A stretch of 64,000 bases of DNA from assembly GCA_013397455.1 (NCBI GenBank), contig VYZB01000219.1, forward strand, positions 77,533-141,532, in the 5' to 3' direction. Each line of letters begins with the position of its first letter. Position 1 is the stretch's first letter. The notes beneath the pieces were generated by a model that saw only the letters and a program-made list of their open reading frames with translations, was not told where the DNA came from and searched no databases. This DNA comes from Crotophaga sulcirostris (taxonomy: Eukaryota; Chordata; Aves; Cuculiformes; Crotophagidae). This document shows, piece by piece, positions 1-11,656 of the stretch. A program made the position numbers and the translations under genes.

Positions 1-2439
1 GCAGGGGATTTCTCCCTGTGACCACCCCGTTCCCCCCAGCAGCAGATGGAGACCCCCTCTCAATTATGGCCTTGTCACAGGCAGAAAATAGAAAGACAAA
101 TCACTCCAAGAAGGCTGTCTGGCAGGACAAAGGCTCCTTGACATGGGAGCTGAGCTGTTTTTTCCAGGTTCAAAATGGGGACGGAGGAAGGGGGGCACAG
201 CAGGAGGAAGGGCGGGGGGGAGGCAGTGGCGCAGGGAAGGATGCGCGCGCAGCCGGCTCTTCCTTTCTTTGTCTGGAAAAGGAGGTCAAGGGGGGGGACA
301 TGGGGGGGATGCAGGGATGCGTCAGCCCTGCGTCACGAAGCAGCTGATCCCATCTCCCAATCCCAATCCCTTGACCTCATCCCCCGGAACGGAGCCAACA
401 CAGCTCAACTGCGCTCGTCTGGCGGATGGAAACAGCACTGCAAGGGACCTGGGAAAAAGAGCCCACAGCAAGGGGGGCACGCAGAAACCCCCGAGTTTTC
501 AAAGCCAGGAAAGCCCCAACATCCCCATAAGGCCAAAAAATTCCTAGGGCACTCCTGTCCCTAACCTGGGGTTCAACCAGGGGCCTCTTGGAGCTCAAAC
601 TGCAAATAAAATCCCTGTCCAGCACTGATGTCCCCATGCGGATGCGATGGATGGGGGTAGTGGGCATGATGGGCACAGTCCTGGCTCCTAGTGTCCCCCA
701 GTAAGCACCACACATCTGCATGCAGCCCACCAGCAACATATGAAGTGCTTCTAGCAGTGGTAGCAACCTGGTGGCAGCACAGGACAGGCAGAAGCTACAC
801 TCCACAGCTGGGCTTACCTGTCCCCTCCAGCACCCCTAAAAGTGAGTGCTGGCACCAACAGCGACAGCAGCAGCTCCTCACTCCCAGGAGAATCCCTGAG
901 TCACAGCCTGACCTCACTCCCACTTACTTTTCTACACGTCCTCTGCTGGAAACACCACCTCCACCTTGGAAAACACCTGCCCCAGGACGTCTGCTGCAGC
1001 TGAACCAAGCTGGGCACCCTAGGGGTGGCCCCGAGATGGCAGGAAAAGGGCTGCTTGCCCTAAAGTGTAAGGGAAGGTCAGCCCAAGGCCTACAGGCAGC
1101 ACCAGCACCTGCTGGGAGATGGAAACATCAACTGCTACAACACAGGGCTGTGCTGCAGAAAGTTTGAGAGCTGGTTGTGGTTCTTTTCTCTGGACGCTGA
1201 TACATGCAGGGGGTACAGAGCAGGAACGTGTAAACACCTCCCAGACTGGCCCGTGCTGTACCTGCACTTATAGACTGCATAGGTGTGATGAGGAGCAACT
1301 CCAGCTTCTAGAAAATCCAGGGAACAGGCTCAAACCCCTCTCCTAGAGCATGATAAGGGGAACGGGTACCCCACATAATCTGCAGAGATGAAACACTCAC
1401 AAAATCCAGGGACAAAGTTTTCCCAGCAGGTTCTGCCTCCTTTGAAAAGCAAATGAACGTTCAGCTACCCCTCAGCACCATCCCAGAGCTCTGCCAAAGT
1501 TCACTGATGTTCTTAGTGTGTGGTCCCACCAGCACACCACCAGGAGAAACGAGGAAGCAAGAGGAGGCAAAAGGTTAGGAGATAAAAGCCACCAGCTACA
1601 ACAGGGGAAATCCTGACTCGATATAAGGGGAGTTATTTTCAGGAGGGTTCACATTGGAGAGGGGAGCCCAATTATGTCTGGAGAGCTGGGGGAGATCTGT
1701 CCTTGAAGAGACTCTCAAACATGAATACAGAAGGCCTTGGGGTATCTCCTTCTTTCAGGTTAGCCCTGCTTGGAGCAGAACAGATGGACCCAAGACCTCC
1801 AGACTCTTGGAATCAGAATCATTCTGCTGTGGGAGAACCTGGGGAGTTCCCCAGTCCATTCTCCCCAGCAGGCACCTCTGAACTAGGATTTATCAGCTCC
1901 CAGGTTTGTAGACAGACTCTGAGAACATCCCAGAGCAACAGAGGGAGAGAGAAGTTTGAGTTCCTGTTCGCTGCCGCTTCTCCATCAGTGCTGGCACGAC
2001 ACGTGTGGATGCTCGAGGAAGAGAGAAGCTACAGCTGCAGAATCCTGGAGGCTTCTGCCTCACCAGAGAGAGGTGATGGAGCTGGGGACAAGGGGCTGGA
2101 AAAGGAAAAGGGAGGGAGGGACTGGACAGAGGAGACCAGGGACATTGCAGCAAGATAGCTGGGAGCAAGAGGAAGCGATGCCTCCCTGCAGCTTGGAAAT
2201 CTGAGCCCTTGTGAAGAGAAACTTTGGTTTGGGTCCACATAAGGTGTCCAGGGCCCTGACCCTTCGCTGGGTGTCTGGAGTCCCACTGTCTGCAACGGCA
2301 TCTTACATTCCCATGCCCTAGGAGCTAAATACCTCTCTGCATCTGGCCTTCTGGAGCTAAGGAGTCACTGATTTCCAGCAAAGTTCTGGATTTTATTATA
2401 TGGATAAGGAACTGGCTGGATTGCTGCATGAGTTACAGT
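1..2439. other. Unassigned sequence, no gene recognised
   Basis: No CR1 copy, no recognisable protein and no RNA gene seen. The open frames (up to 158 codons) overlap in several frames without domain-like sequence. Confidence 0.5.
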
Positions 2440-3330
2440 CAATGGCTCAGTGTTCAAACGGGAACCAGTAATGAGTGGTGTCACATAAGGGTCTATTCTG
2501 GGACCAGTAATATAAAATATCAGAGCTGATGACATAAACAGGGGGACTGAGCACGTGCTCAGAAAGTTTGCAGACAACATCAAGCTGCATGGTGTGGTTG
2601 ACACGCTGGAGGGGATGGACACATCCATGGACAGACTGGAGAAGCTGGCCTGTGTGACCCTCATGAAGTTCAACAAGACCAAGTGCAAGGGACAACCCCC
2701 AGTTTCAATAGAGACTGGAATGAATGGATTGAGAGCAACTCTACTGAGAAGGACTTCATGATACTGGTGGGCGACAGACTGCAAATGAGCAGGTAATGTG
2801 CACTTGCTGCCCAGAAAGCCAAGTGTGTCCTGGGGTGCATCACCAGCAGCGTGGCCAGCAAGATGAGGGAGGTGGTTCTGCTCTGCTCTTGTGAGAAGCC
2901 CCTGGAGCCCTGTGTCCAGCTCTGGTGTCTCCAGCACAGGACAGACATGGACCTGGTAGAGTGGAACCAGAGGAGGCCACGGAAATTATTTGAGAGCTGG
3001 CACAGCTCTGCTACGGGGAGAGGCTGAGAGAGTTGGGGTTGTTCAGCCTGGAGAAGAGAAGGCTCTGGGAGACCTTACTGCAGCCTTTCAATATATATGT
3101 GGCTTATAAGAGAGATGGACAAAGATTGTCTACTGGTGCCTGCTGTGACAAGATAAGAGTTGAGGGTTTTAAACTGAAAGAAAGGAGATTGAGATGAGGA
3201 TGGGAAGGCCCTGGCCCAGGTTGCCCAGAGCAGTGGTGGCTGCCCCATCCCTGGAGGTGTTAAAGGCCAGGTTGGATGGGGCTTTGACCAACCTGATCCA
3301 GTGGAAGATACCTCCCCTGCCATGGGCAGG
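2440..3330 (+). mobile_element. CR1 LINE, 3' part
   Basis: Begins in the reverse-transcriptase C-terminal coding region (AAGTTTGCAGACAACATCAAGCTG, cf. the YADDTKL motif in other copies, here FADNIKL) and runs through the 3' region to the CCATGGGCAGGGACA block. The ORF is broken and the tail is missing. Confidence 0.85.
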
Positions 3331-3430
3331 GACAACTGGACAGTCTCCCCACTGCAGAAGCTGTTTCCTCACATCCCCTCACTCCAGCTGTGGTTCTTGC
3401 CACAGGGTTTCTCCAGTTACTCTCGATACA

Positions 3431-3670
3431 GTCAGCAATGCTGCACCATATGTTTGCTCTGGGGAGTTCAGAGAAAGGAAACTGAGGCAGGATGGAGCTG
3501 CAAAGGACCCACCCCAATGCAGCCAAAGATGGGGCAAGAGCTCACGGGAGATGATGCCATTCAGCACAGAAGGGAATGGCAGGGCAGAGCCTCGAAGCAA
3601 TGAAGGCTTTCCCATCCTCATCTCCCACCAACACACGTGGATGCAAAACTTTCTCCCAGCTTATCCCACA
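3431..3670 (+). repeat. Copy 1 of a local dispersed duplication
   Basis: About 240 bases matching 5733-5975 in the same orientation, e.g. GGGAGTTCAGAGAARGGAAAC, CAGGATGGAGCTGCAAAGGACC and CTCCCACCAACACACGTGGATG. Not CR1 as far as I can tell. Confidence 0.75.
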
Positions 3671-3954
3671 CCTGCAGAACAGCCCAGGGGCCAGGGAAAG
3701 CTGCATCTGGCCAGATGAACTCTGAGTTGCTGCATTTTGAGGCTGGGAAGGGACCCAAAGCCAGGCACAGCTCCCAGCGAGGGGGTACAAGCCCAGCCCA
3801 CCACCTCAACTCCAGTTCACTCCAGCTGCAGTGAGACTGGGCAGAGCAGCAGCAGCACCTGGCTCCCCACTGAGTCCCAGTAATTAAGATCCTGATTGAA
3901 AATGAAGAAAGGTTTGAACGGGCACAGGAGCTGGGGATGCTGGTGGGGTCAGGG

Positions 3955-4205
3955 GCTTATAAGAAAGATGGAGGGGGACTTTTTCCCAGGGCCTGTCATG
4001 AGGGGACAAAGGGCAAATGATTGAAATTGAAAGAGGTTTAGACTGGTCATAAGGAAGAAATGTTTTCCTGGGAGGGTGGAGAGGTGGAGAAGCACTGGCA
4101 CAGAGAAGTGGTGGCTGCCCCATCCCTGGAGGTGTTCAAAGCCAGGCTGAATGGGGTTTTGAGCACCCTGATCCAGTGGAAGGTGTCCCTGCCCATGGCA
4201 GGGAG
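3955..4205 (+). mobile_element. CR1 LINE 3' fragment
   Basis: GTGGTGGCTGCCCCATCCCTGGAGGTGTTCAAAG block through CCCATGGCAGGGAG; no terminal octamer tail. Confidence 0.8.
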
Positions 4206-4504
4206 AATAAGCTGACGACCTGTGAAGGTTCCTCCACCCCAGACTATCGATGATCTCTCAATATCACCTCACCCAGCCTCTCTACATCACATCTACCAGA
4301 AAATAAAACAGATAAACACAGAAGGAGTCATACCCACAGGAGATTTAACATGGAAAACAAGCCCATATGGAACATGACTGCATGCTCTTGAGCGAGTCCT
4401 TTGTAGGAGCATGTGAGGCTGAAGCCCCCAGGCTGCGCTGTGTCCTCAACACAGTCAGAGCAAGCACTCAGCTCTGTGGGTTTGCAGCCCCACAGACCAC
4501 ACAA

Positions 4505-5477
4505 ACCAGTCACAAGTGGTGCTCCCCAAGGCTCAGGAACTGAGCAGGGGTTCCGGTCCTGTTGAATATCCTTATCAATGATCTGGACGAGGGGATTGAG
4601 TGCATCCTTAGTAAGTATGCAGATGACACTAAGCTGAGTGGTAGTGTTGATCTGCTCGAGGGTAGGGAGGCTCTGCAGAGGGATCTGGACAGGCTGGATC
4701 CATGGGCTGAGACCAACAGGATGGGATTCAACAAGGCCAAGTGCCAAGTCCTGCACTTGGGACACAACAACCCCAGACAGCGTTACAGGCTTGGGGAAGA
4801 GTGGCTGGAGAGCTGCCTGGCAGAGAAGGACCTGGGGGTGTTGGTTGACAGCCGGCTGGATATGAGCCAGCAGTGGCCCAGGTGGACAAGGAGGCCAATG
4901 GCATCTTGGCCTGGATCTGAAACAGCGTGGTCAGCAGGACCAAGGCAGGGATTGTGCCCCCTCACTAAGCACCGGTGAGGCCGCACCTTGAATCCTGGGT
5001 TCATTTTTGGGCCCCTCACTCCAAGCAGAACATTGAGGGGCTGGGGCGCGTCCGGAGAAAGGAACGGAGCTGGGGAAGGGGCTGGAGAACAGGGGTTGTG
5101 TGAGCGGTTGAGGGAATTGGGGCTGTTTAGCCTGGAGAAGGGGAGGCTGAGGGGAGACCTCAACTACAACTGCCTGAAAGGAGGTTGTGGCAAGGTGGAT
5201 GCTGGTCTCTTCTCCCAGTTGACAGGTGATGGGATGAGAGGCAATGGCCTCAAGTTGCACCAGGGCAGGTTCAGATTAGACATCAGGAAATTTTTTTTCA
5301 CTGAACGGTTTCTCAGGCACTGGCAGAGGCTGCCCAGGGAGGTGGTGGAATCACCATCCCTAAATGTGTTCAAAAGACAGGTGGATGAAGCACTTAGGTA
5401 TCTGGTTTAATAGTGGACAGGTTACAGTGGGACTCTATGATCTCAAAGGTGTTTTCCAACCAGGTGATTCTATGATT
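4505..5477 (+). mobile_element. CR1 LINE with RT catalytic-motif remnant
   Basis: Longest CR1 copy here. A still partly open frame at 4562-4978 reads [20 protein letters not shown], including the YADD reverse-transcriptase active-site motif. Frameshifts follow, then the 3' region, ending GATTCTATGATTCTA. Confidence 0.9.
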
Positions 5478-5732
5478 CTAAACAGAACAGAAAACAAAGT
5501 GCTCCGAAGAAGGGAACCTTGGACTGACAGGGCTTTTCTGCCACAGGAGTTGGGGCAGGGAAAGGGCAGGGCCACCCGGGCCACAGCCCTGGTCGCTGAG
5601 CTGGCCACATGCTGGGTGCCAGAGGATTTGCTCGGCCAGTAGGGAAGTGCAGGTGCGAGTGGCAGAGATGGGCAGCAGGGAGCAAACTCTGCTCTGCAGC
5701 AGTGTGGGGACAGCCCTGCCCGAAACTGCCCC

Positions 5733-5975
5733 TCATGGGCAATGCTGCACCCCGCAATTGCTCTTGGGAGTTCAGAGAAGGGAAACGAAGGCAGGATGGA
5801 GCTGCAAAGGACCCATTGCAAAGCAGCTGAAGATGGGGAAAGAGCCCACGGGAGACAGTGTCATTCAGTACAGAAGGGAATGGCAGGACAGAGCCCCAGA
5901 GCAATGAAGGTTTTCCCATCCTGATCTCCCACCAACACACGTGGATGCACAAACCTTCTCCCAGCTTATCCTACA
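5733..5975 (+). repeat. Copy 2 of local dispersed duplication
   Basis: Pairs with 3431-3670. A shorter third piece (about 6087-6170: GGGCAGAGGCCC to GTGGATGCACAAACCTTCTC) follows closely. Between them lies sequence with no gene. Confidence 0.75.
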
Positions 5976-5979
5976 TTTA

Positions 5980-7015
5980 TCCTAGGAGGAAACAGAACGT
6001 GCTCTGTGGTGTCTGCCTGCTAAAAGGCCAGACCCCAGAGGCTTAAAATAAGGAGAAAAAGGCAAGGCAGGGGACAAAAAAGGTATGACAGGGCAGAGGC
6101 CCAAATAGGCACCCAGCATTTCCCCATCGTGATCTCTCACCCACACATGTGGATGCACAAACCTTCTCTGCTCCCCTAGACCTCTCCCACAGCACAGCCA
6201 GGACTCTGCTCCCCCAGAATCCACACCCAGGACTGTGAACTCACTCTGACAGGCTGGGAAGCAGGGCTGCAAACCCCAGCTGCAGCAGGGACACAAAGCC
6301 TCCCTGCAAACCCAGAGATCCAGGAGCTACCTGGTGCCCAGCAGCAGCTCTGCACCTTGGATAGTGCTCTGAATTGTCCCCTGGATTGCCTGGAGAGTGG
6401 GAATTGAACTGGTCCTGTGATATGGAAATAACATTACTATGGGACCAGCAAGCACCCTGCTCTGCCGCAGAAATATCAGGTGCCACCCAGTCTCTCCCAA
6501 ACACCTGTGGGTTGGAGCAGACCAATAGAGACCTTCAGGAAACACTGGGATGCTTTCCTTCAGGCAGGTTAATTCTGGCTCAGGAGGGAACTGCTTGTCA
6601 GGCTCCCAGCTCCCATGCACACCTCAAAATAGGAAATTTAGTCAGAAAAATTAATCAGGACATTCAGAAAATTAGCCTTCAACTTGGGGAGAAAAAAAAA
6701 AAAGAAGAGGGGAAACACAAGACAGGTGTTCCTAGTACCAGCAGCAGAGCAAGGAGCTGCTGATAAAAAGTAGCATAAAATGGCCTTAAAGCAAAACCTC
6801 ACTGTCCTTTTGCAGCAGGTGCCGCCACAGAGACAGGTCCTGAGCTGGGTCCTGCAGCAGCCAGAGGAGTCAGGGCTTGCTCTAGGGCAAAGCACCCACC
6901 AACAGTCATGGACTTGGGAAGAAGAGAGCTCTCTGATGAACACACAGTTCTCTTTCCCTGACCAAGAAGAAAAGCTCAGTGGCATGGGACCTTTCTTCCC
7001 TTCCAGCTTCTAAAG
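5980..7015. other. No gene recognised
   Basis: Apart from the partial repeat near 6087-6170 nothing is identifiable; short open frames only. Confidence 0.5.
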
Positions 7016-7017
7016 GA

Positions 7018-7321
7018 ACATAAGGTTGGGTGTGGCCTTTTTACAAGGGCCTGTAGTGATAGGACAAAACAGCTTTAAACTGGAAGGGGGAAGATTTAGA
7101 TTGGACATTAAGAAAGAATTCTTCACGATGAGGTTGGTGAGGCCGTGGCACAGGCTGCCCAGGGAAGTTGTGACTGCCCCATCCCTGTAAGTGTTCCAGG
7201 CCAAGCTGGATGGGGCTTTGAGCACCCTGATCCAATGGGAAATGTCCCTGCCCATGGCAGAGAGGTGGAACTGGGTGGGCTTTGAGGTCCCTCCTGATCC
7301 AAACCATTCTATGATTCTATG
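7018..7321 (+). mobile_element. CR1 LINE 3' fragment with intact tail
   Basis: Ends AACCATTCTATGATTCTATG. Confidence 0.9.
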
Positions 7322-7659
7322 TCTGTGCGTCACCTTTCAAGTCCTGCATCCCTTCTACTGCACAACCATGGTGCTTGCCCTAAGCTCTAGGACATAACAC
7401 AGTCCCAAACCCTGTCCTCAGCACAGGTACAAGTACCTTCCAAAGGGCAGAGCCTGGAGCTGCAGGCAGAGCAAAGGGCAGGGAGCATGTAGGTGTCCCT
7501 TTACCCAGGTGATGCACACACACAGCACCCGGGTGATGGTGCTCTCCTACCTTGAGTACAAATGTGGGGAAATGTTTAACAAAGAGCTGTTATAGAGAGT
7601 GTTCACAGATGGAAGCACCAACATCCACCTGGTGCAGGAGGATGGAAAGGAAAGAATGG

Positions 7660-8046
7660 CAGTTGTTCAGCCTAGAAAAGGGAAGGTCATGGGGAGACCT
7701 TAGAGCAGCCTCCAGTACTGAAAGGGGCTTCAGGAAAGCTGGGGAGGGGCTCTTGATCAGGGAGAGCAGGGATAGGATGAGGGAGAATGGTTTTCAGCAA
7801 CAAGAGGGGAGACTGAGATGAGATCTTAGGGTGAAATGTTCTCCTGTGAGGGTCGTGATGGCCCAGGCTGCCCAGAGCAGTGGTGGCTGCCCCATCCCTG
7901 GAGATGTTGAAGGCCAGGTTGGATGGGGCTTTGAGCCCCCTGATCCAGTGGGAGGTGTCCCTGCCTATGGCAGGGAGTTGGAACTGAGTGGACTTTGAGG
8001 TTTCTTGCAAACTAAACAATTCCTTGATTCATTCTATGATTCTATG
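7660..8046 (+). mobile_element. CR1 LINE 3' fragment with tail
   Basis: Starts at GTTCAGCCTAGAAAAGGGAAG and ends TTCTATGATTCTATGA. Confidence 0.9.
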
Positions 8047-8049
8047 AAA

Positions 8050-8790
8050 AACAGTGGGCAAAGCCACAGCTGGCTCGGCACAGTGCCCAGCAGCCACCTC
8101 TGCCAGGCAGCCCCCTCCTAAGATGACTGTTGGGACACGTCATCAAGGAGATGCAAGAGGGATGGTGCAGAAAGCAAGCATGAAGCAGAGTGTCCATACT
8201 CAGGAAGATGCAAGGCACAGGTGGTGGAGCCGTGAGCAGCACGCGACGTTGTCCTTCCACCACCACTGACCCAGCCCAGGTTGACCCCGCTCTGCCTCGC
8301 AGGCTGCTTGAGTCACACCCAGATGCAGGCTTCGTGCAGCCATGGCTTAGGCAGGAGATCCCTCCCTCCCCTCATCGCTGGAGGATCTGCAAAGTCCACC
8401 AGGTCTTCATGAGATCTTACTAAGGATTGCCAGCTGACACAGGAGACACACAGGTCAATGATGAAGACCTTCCAGTCCACCAGAGCCTTCAAAGGTGGCA
8501 GAGGAAAGCACGTGCCAGCACGCTGCAAGTCAGGCCTCCTGCACAGTTTCTGGACCATCAAACACTTCAGGTCCCTGCATGCTCTACCCTCTCTGCATGC
8601 AAAGGCAGAGAGGAAATCACCTCCTTCCACAGAAAATTGGCTTTTCTATAGACTACGGAAAGCAGAGCTGTGAAACTCCTCCACCAGGGTGATGTGAGGA
8701 GTTGAGATGCAAGGGAAGAGAAGAGCTTGCTGGGGTGAAAGAACGAGGTGTAAGGTGGCCTTTAAAACGTAGATCCTACCTTAGTCCAGT
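8050..8790. other. No gene recognised
   Basis: Unique-looking sequence between a CR1 and the orphan exon. It would be the 3' UTR or downstream region if that exon is real. Confidence 0.4.
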
Positions 8791-8797
8791 GTGGTCT

Positions 8798-9100
8798 TCA
8801 CAGTTGTACAGCTGGCTGAGAACCATTGGAGATGATCCCCGTGGAAGCAGTTGAGGTGCACAGGCTGCCCCAAATCTGAAGCAGAGGGGGAATACTAGTT
8901 CCTGGTGGAGGCAGTGGGATGCCAGAACAACGTGGGAGCAGAGGAGCTGGTGGGATGTATCCAGAAGCAGTTCCTGGTAGTGGATGGGTGGTGATGACTG
9001 GGTGTTCCTCAGTGTCTGGAAGTGAAGCTGCAGGCAGGGAAGAGGAGCCTGAAGAAATTTCTCTCATGGTGCCTTCAAGCTCTTCGTTCAGCCTCTCTAT
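8798..9100 (-). pseudogene. Orphan exon resembling the DIAPH1 coiled-coil/FH1 junction
   Basis: After a good acceptor (TTTCTGCTTCAG) at 9101, an open frame of 100 codons runs to a TGA at 8798. It opens with a coiled-coil-like segment (IERLNEELEGTMREISSG) and becomes proline-rich with LPG-spaced repeats (HPLPGTASGYIPPAPLLP, GIPLPPPGTSIPP). This pattern resembles the start of the FH1 region of DIAPH1, which in mammals is the gene just downstream of HDAC3 on the same strand. The poly-proline runs are much reduced, the frame ends in a stop, and no FH2 or GBD/FH3 exons are visible nearby. It could be a decayed fragment, a terminal exon of an unknown gene, or chance. Confidence 0.35.
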
Positions 9101-9417
9101 CTGAAGCAGAAACAAGAACATGCCAGAGGTCAGTTCATGCTCAGAACAAGCAGGCACCACACTAATGCACATCCCAAATGACCAGGCCTATCTCAAATCC
9201 CCATCCTTCCCCTCACAAGATGCTGCCAACTTCCCTTGCCAATGAAAAATGAGTGGAAGGCAGCAGCATAACAGGTGGCTGGTACCATCATGCTCTGGTG
9301 ACCAACAGCAGAAGTGCAGCAATGAAGGAGTCTGCTCCCAACCCAGAAGTCAATGGATGACTTTCAAACAGGGGCTGAAGACACATGGTGCAGCATGGAA
9401 AGAAAATAACAATTCTC

Positions 9418-9622
9418 AAATCCTGGGTTCAGTTTTGGGCCCCCAACTACAAGAAGGACATTGAGGAGCTGGAGCGCGTCCAGAGAAGGGAACGGAGCTG
9501 GGGAAGGGGCTGGAGAACAGGGGTTGTGGGAGCGGCTGAGAGAACTGGGGCTGTTTAGCCTGGAGAAGAGGAGGCTGAGGGGAGACCTCATCGCTCTCTG
9601 CAGCTCCTGGAAAGGAGGTTGT
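9418..9622 (+). mobile_element. CR1 LINE internal fragment
   Basis: Carries GGGCCCCCAACTACAAGAAG to GGAGACCTCATCGCTCTCTG; same region as the middle of the copy at 4505-5477; no 3' end. Confidence 0.85.
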
Positions 9623-9967
9623 GGTGCCTGGTGGGTCCTGCACCCAGGAGGACGGGCTCTCTAGGAGTTCAGATGGTGACTTCAAATGAGAAACAGGGGA
9701 ATGGAAAATAAATCTGATCTCATTACCAATGCTGAAACCTTCACAAAGTTTGAGAAGTACCAGCAGGATGAAATAACTCAGAAATGCCTTTTCCTCAAAT
9801 TTTTTCATTTTTGTTGCTCAGAGTACCACTTTTGCAGTTAAGATGCATTGGGTCTGGTGGCTACACCCGGAACTTTAGCTCCTTCTTCCTCCTCAACTCG
9901 TGGATAACCTTATAAGCCCATTCCTGGCCATGATAATGTACACTTGGTCTGAGGTCTTCTAAACAGG

Positions 9968-10184
9968 AGAGATTTAGGTGCAATATTTACTTTAGGGGTG
10001 GTGAGACACTAGCAAAGGCTGTCCAGAGCAGTGGTGGCTGCCCCATCCCTGCAGGTGTTCAAGGCCCGGCTGTATGGGGCTTTGAGCCCCGTGATCCAGT
10101 GGGAGGTGTCCCTGCCCATGGCAGGGGGGGTGGAACTGGATGGACTTTGAGGTCCCTTCCAATCCAAACCATTCCATGATTACC
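9968..10184 (+). mobile_element. CR1 LINE 3' fragment
   Basis: Runs from AGATTTAGGTGCAATATTTAC to AAACCATTCCATGATTA. Confidence 0.85.
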
Positions 10185-10279
10185 TTGCACCAAGAGTGCC
10201 TTTGCATTAATAACCTTCACCCCCCCATCCCAGTCCCATTTGGAACCCACACTCACAGGACCTGGTGGTAGCCACTCAC

Positions 10280-10377
10280 GGGGCTCAGCACGTTGTGTGT
10301 GATGTAGCCTCTTCCCTTTGAGCCGACCACTGGCGAGTTCTGTTTGATGCTTCTTTGACATCCAAGTTTTTGGAGTC
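10280..10377 (-). other. Candidate coding exon of unidentified gene
   Basis: An open 98-base segment lies between an AG (GAGACAG) and a GTGAGT donor. It encodes a protein-like stretch with SPVVGSKGRGYITHNVLSP and ends in phase 0, compatible with the exon at 8798-9100. I do not recognise the protein. The acceptor lacks a strong pyrimidine tract, so this may be chance. Confidence 0.2.
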
Positions 10378-10949
10378 CTGTCTCACTTGCGGTTTTATAG
10401 TGTTTACAAATCCTCTCCCAGCTCCATTCTCTCTCCCCAGTGGAACCCTCATCCATTGAATCACCCCTGGCACTGGAGCTTTACTGTACCTTGGATCATC
10501 CTTCTCCACACCTGGCCATATTCCACTGTAACTCATTTCGCTGGGCACTCAGTTGTGGTAACACTACCGGCTGGAGGGACAGACCTGGAGCTCACTTGTA
10601 GCCAAGCATTGTCTCCTCCCCACAAAGCTGAAGCCCTGGGCAGGTGGCTGTGTAACCTTCCTGGTAGGAACAAGTATTGCCTGTGGACACATTGACACAT
10701 CGGGTCAGGTTGTGCCTCTCTCCTGCCCTCACCCACCACACCAGACATCACTGGTTCATAATTTCTTTTTCTTTCCAGTCCCTCTGTTTTTCCACAGGTC
10801 AGTCGGTGGAGACCAGGCGCAAGAGGAACATCAATCAATCCCAGCCAGCATGAGTTTGTTTGGTAAAGAAGTTTCCTGGACCTGGAAAGGGAAGAGGGAG
10901 ATCGCGGCAGGACTAAAAATGGAGAAACCCAGTCACTGGTCAGGGCTTT

Positions 10950-11258
10950 AGGATCATGGAATAGTTTGGGCTGGAAGGGACCTCAAAGCCCATCCACTTC
11001 CACCCCCAGGCCCCAGGCAGGGACACCTCCCACTGCATCAGGGTGCACAAAGCCCCATCAAACCTGGCCTTGAACACCTCCAGGGACAGGGTAGCCACCA
11101 CTGCTCTGGGCAACCTGGGCCAGGGCCTCCCCACCCTGAAAGGGAAACATTTCTTCCTAAGATCTCATCTCAATCTCCCCTCTTTCATCTTAAAACCGTT
11201 CCCCCTCGTCCTATCCTTGCCCTCCCTGATCAAGAGCCCCTCCCCAGTTTTCCTGTAG
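10950..11258 (-). mobile_element. CR1 LINE 3' fragment
   Basis: Reverse orientation; plus strand begins GGATCATGGAATAGTTTGGGC. Confidence 0.9.
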
Positions 11259-11640
11259 ACTTCTTTAGCAAAGTGGGACAGCAAACAGGAGACTCTTAGG
11301 GAAACTGCAACACAGAGAAACTACGGTATTTACAGTTGCATGAAAGTTTCTTGGATCAGCCCTGCAGCTTCCTACAAAGCTTTCACTGGAACGAGGCACC
11401 GGCAAGCACATCCAACAGTCCCTGTGGCCTCTTGTATGGACACTCAGGGCCTTCTCATTGAGCACCGAGGCTCAGAAGTCCCAGGACATGCTGTGAGGAG
11501 CTGGATACCTTCCACTCATCCTGACGGTGGTGGACACTGCCCTGCTGGGATGATAAAGATGTCCCCAACCCTTGGGAGGATGAGAAGCAAAAATGTGTGA
11601 GCATTAAAGAGACAAACAACAAGTCAGGTAAGAAAAATAC
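11259..11640. other. No gene recognised
   Basis: Non-repeat sequence just downstream of the inferred HDAC3 3' end. Confidence 0.4.
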
Positions 11641-11650
11641 TGCCTCTTCA

Positions 11651-11656
11651 TTTAAT
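11651..11656 (-). terminator. Candidate HDAC3 poly(A) signal (ATTAAA)
   Basis: Plus strand TTTAAT reads ATTAAA on the HDAC3 strand, about 1.1 kb after the stop codon. It implies a 3' UTR over roughly 11640-12744, which holds no CR1. Transcript evidence is lacking; a nearer non-canonical site is possible. Confidence 0.4.

Noticed and set aside
2365..2937. 190-codon minus-strand frame
   Set aside because: Antisense to a CR1 copy.
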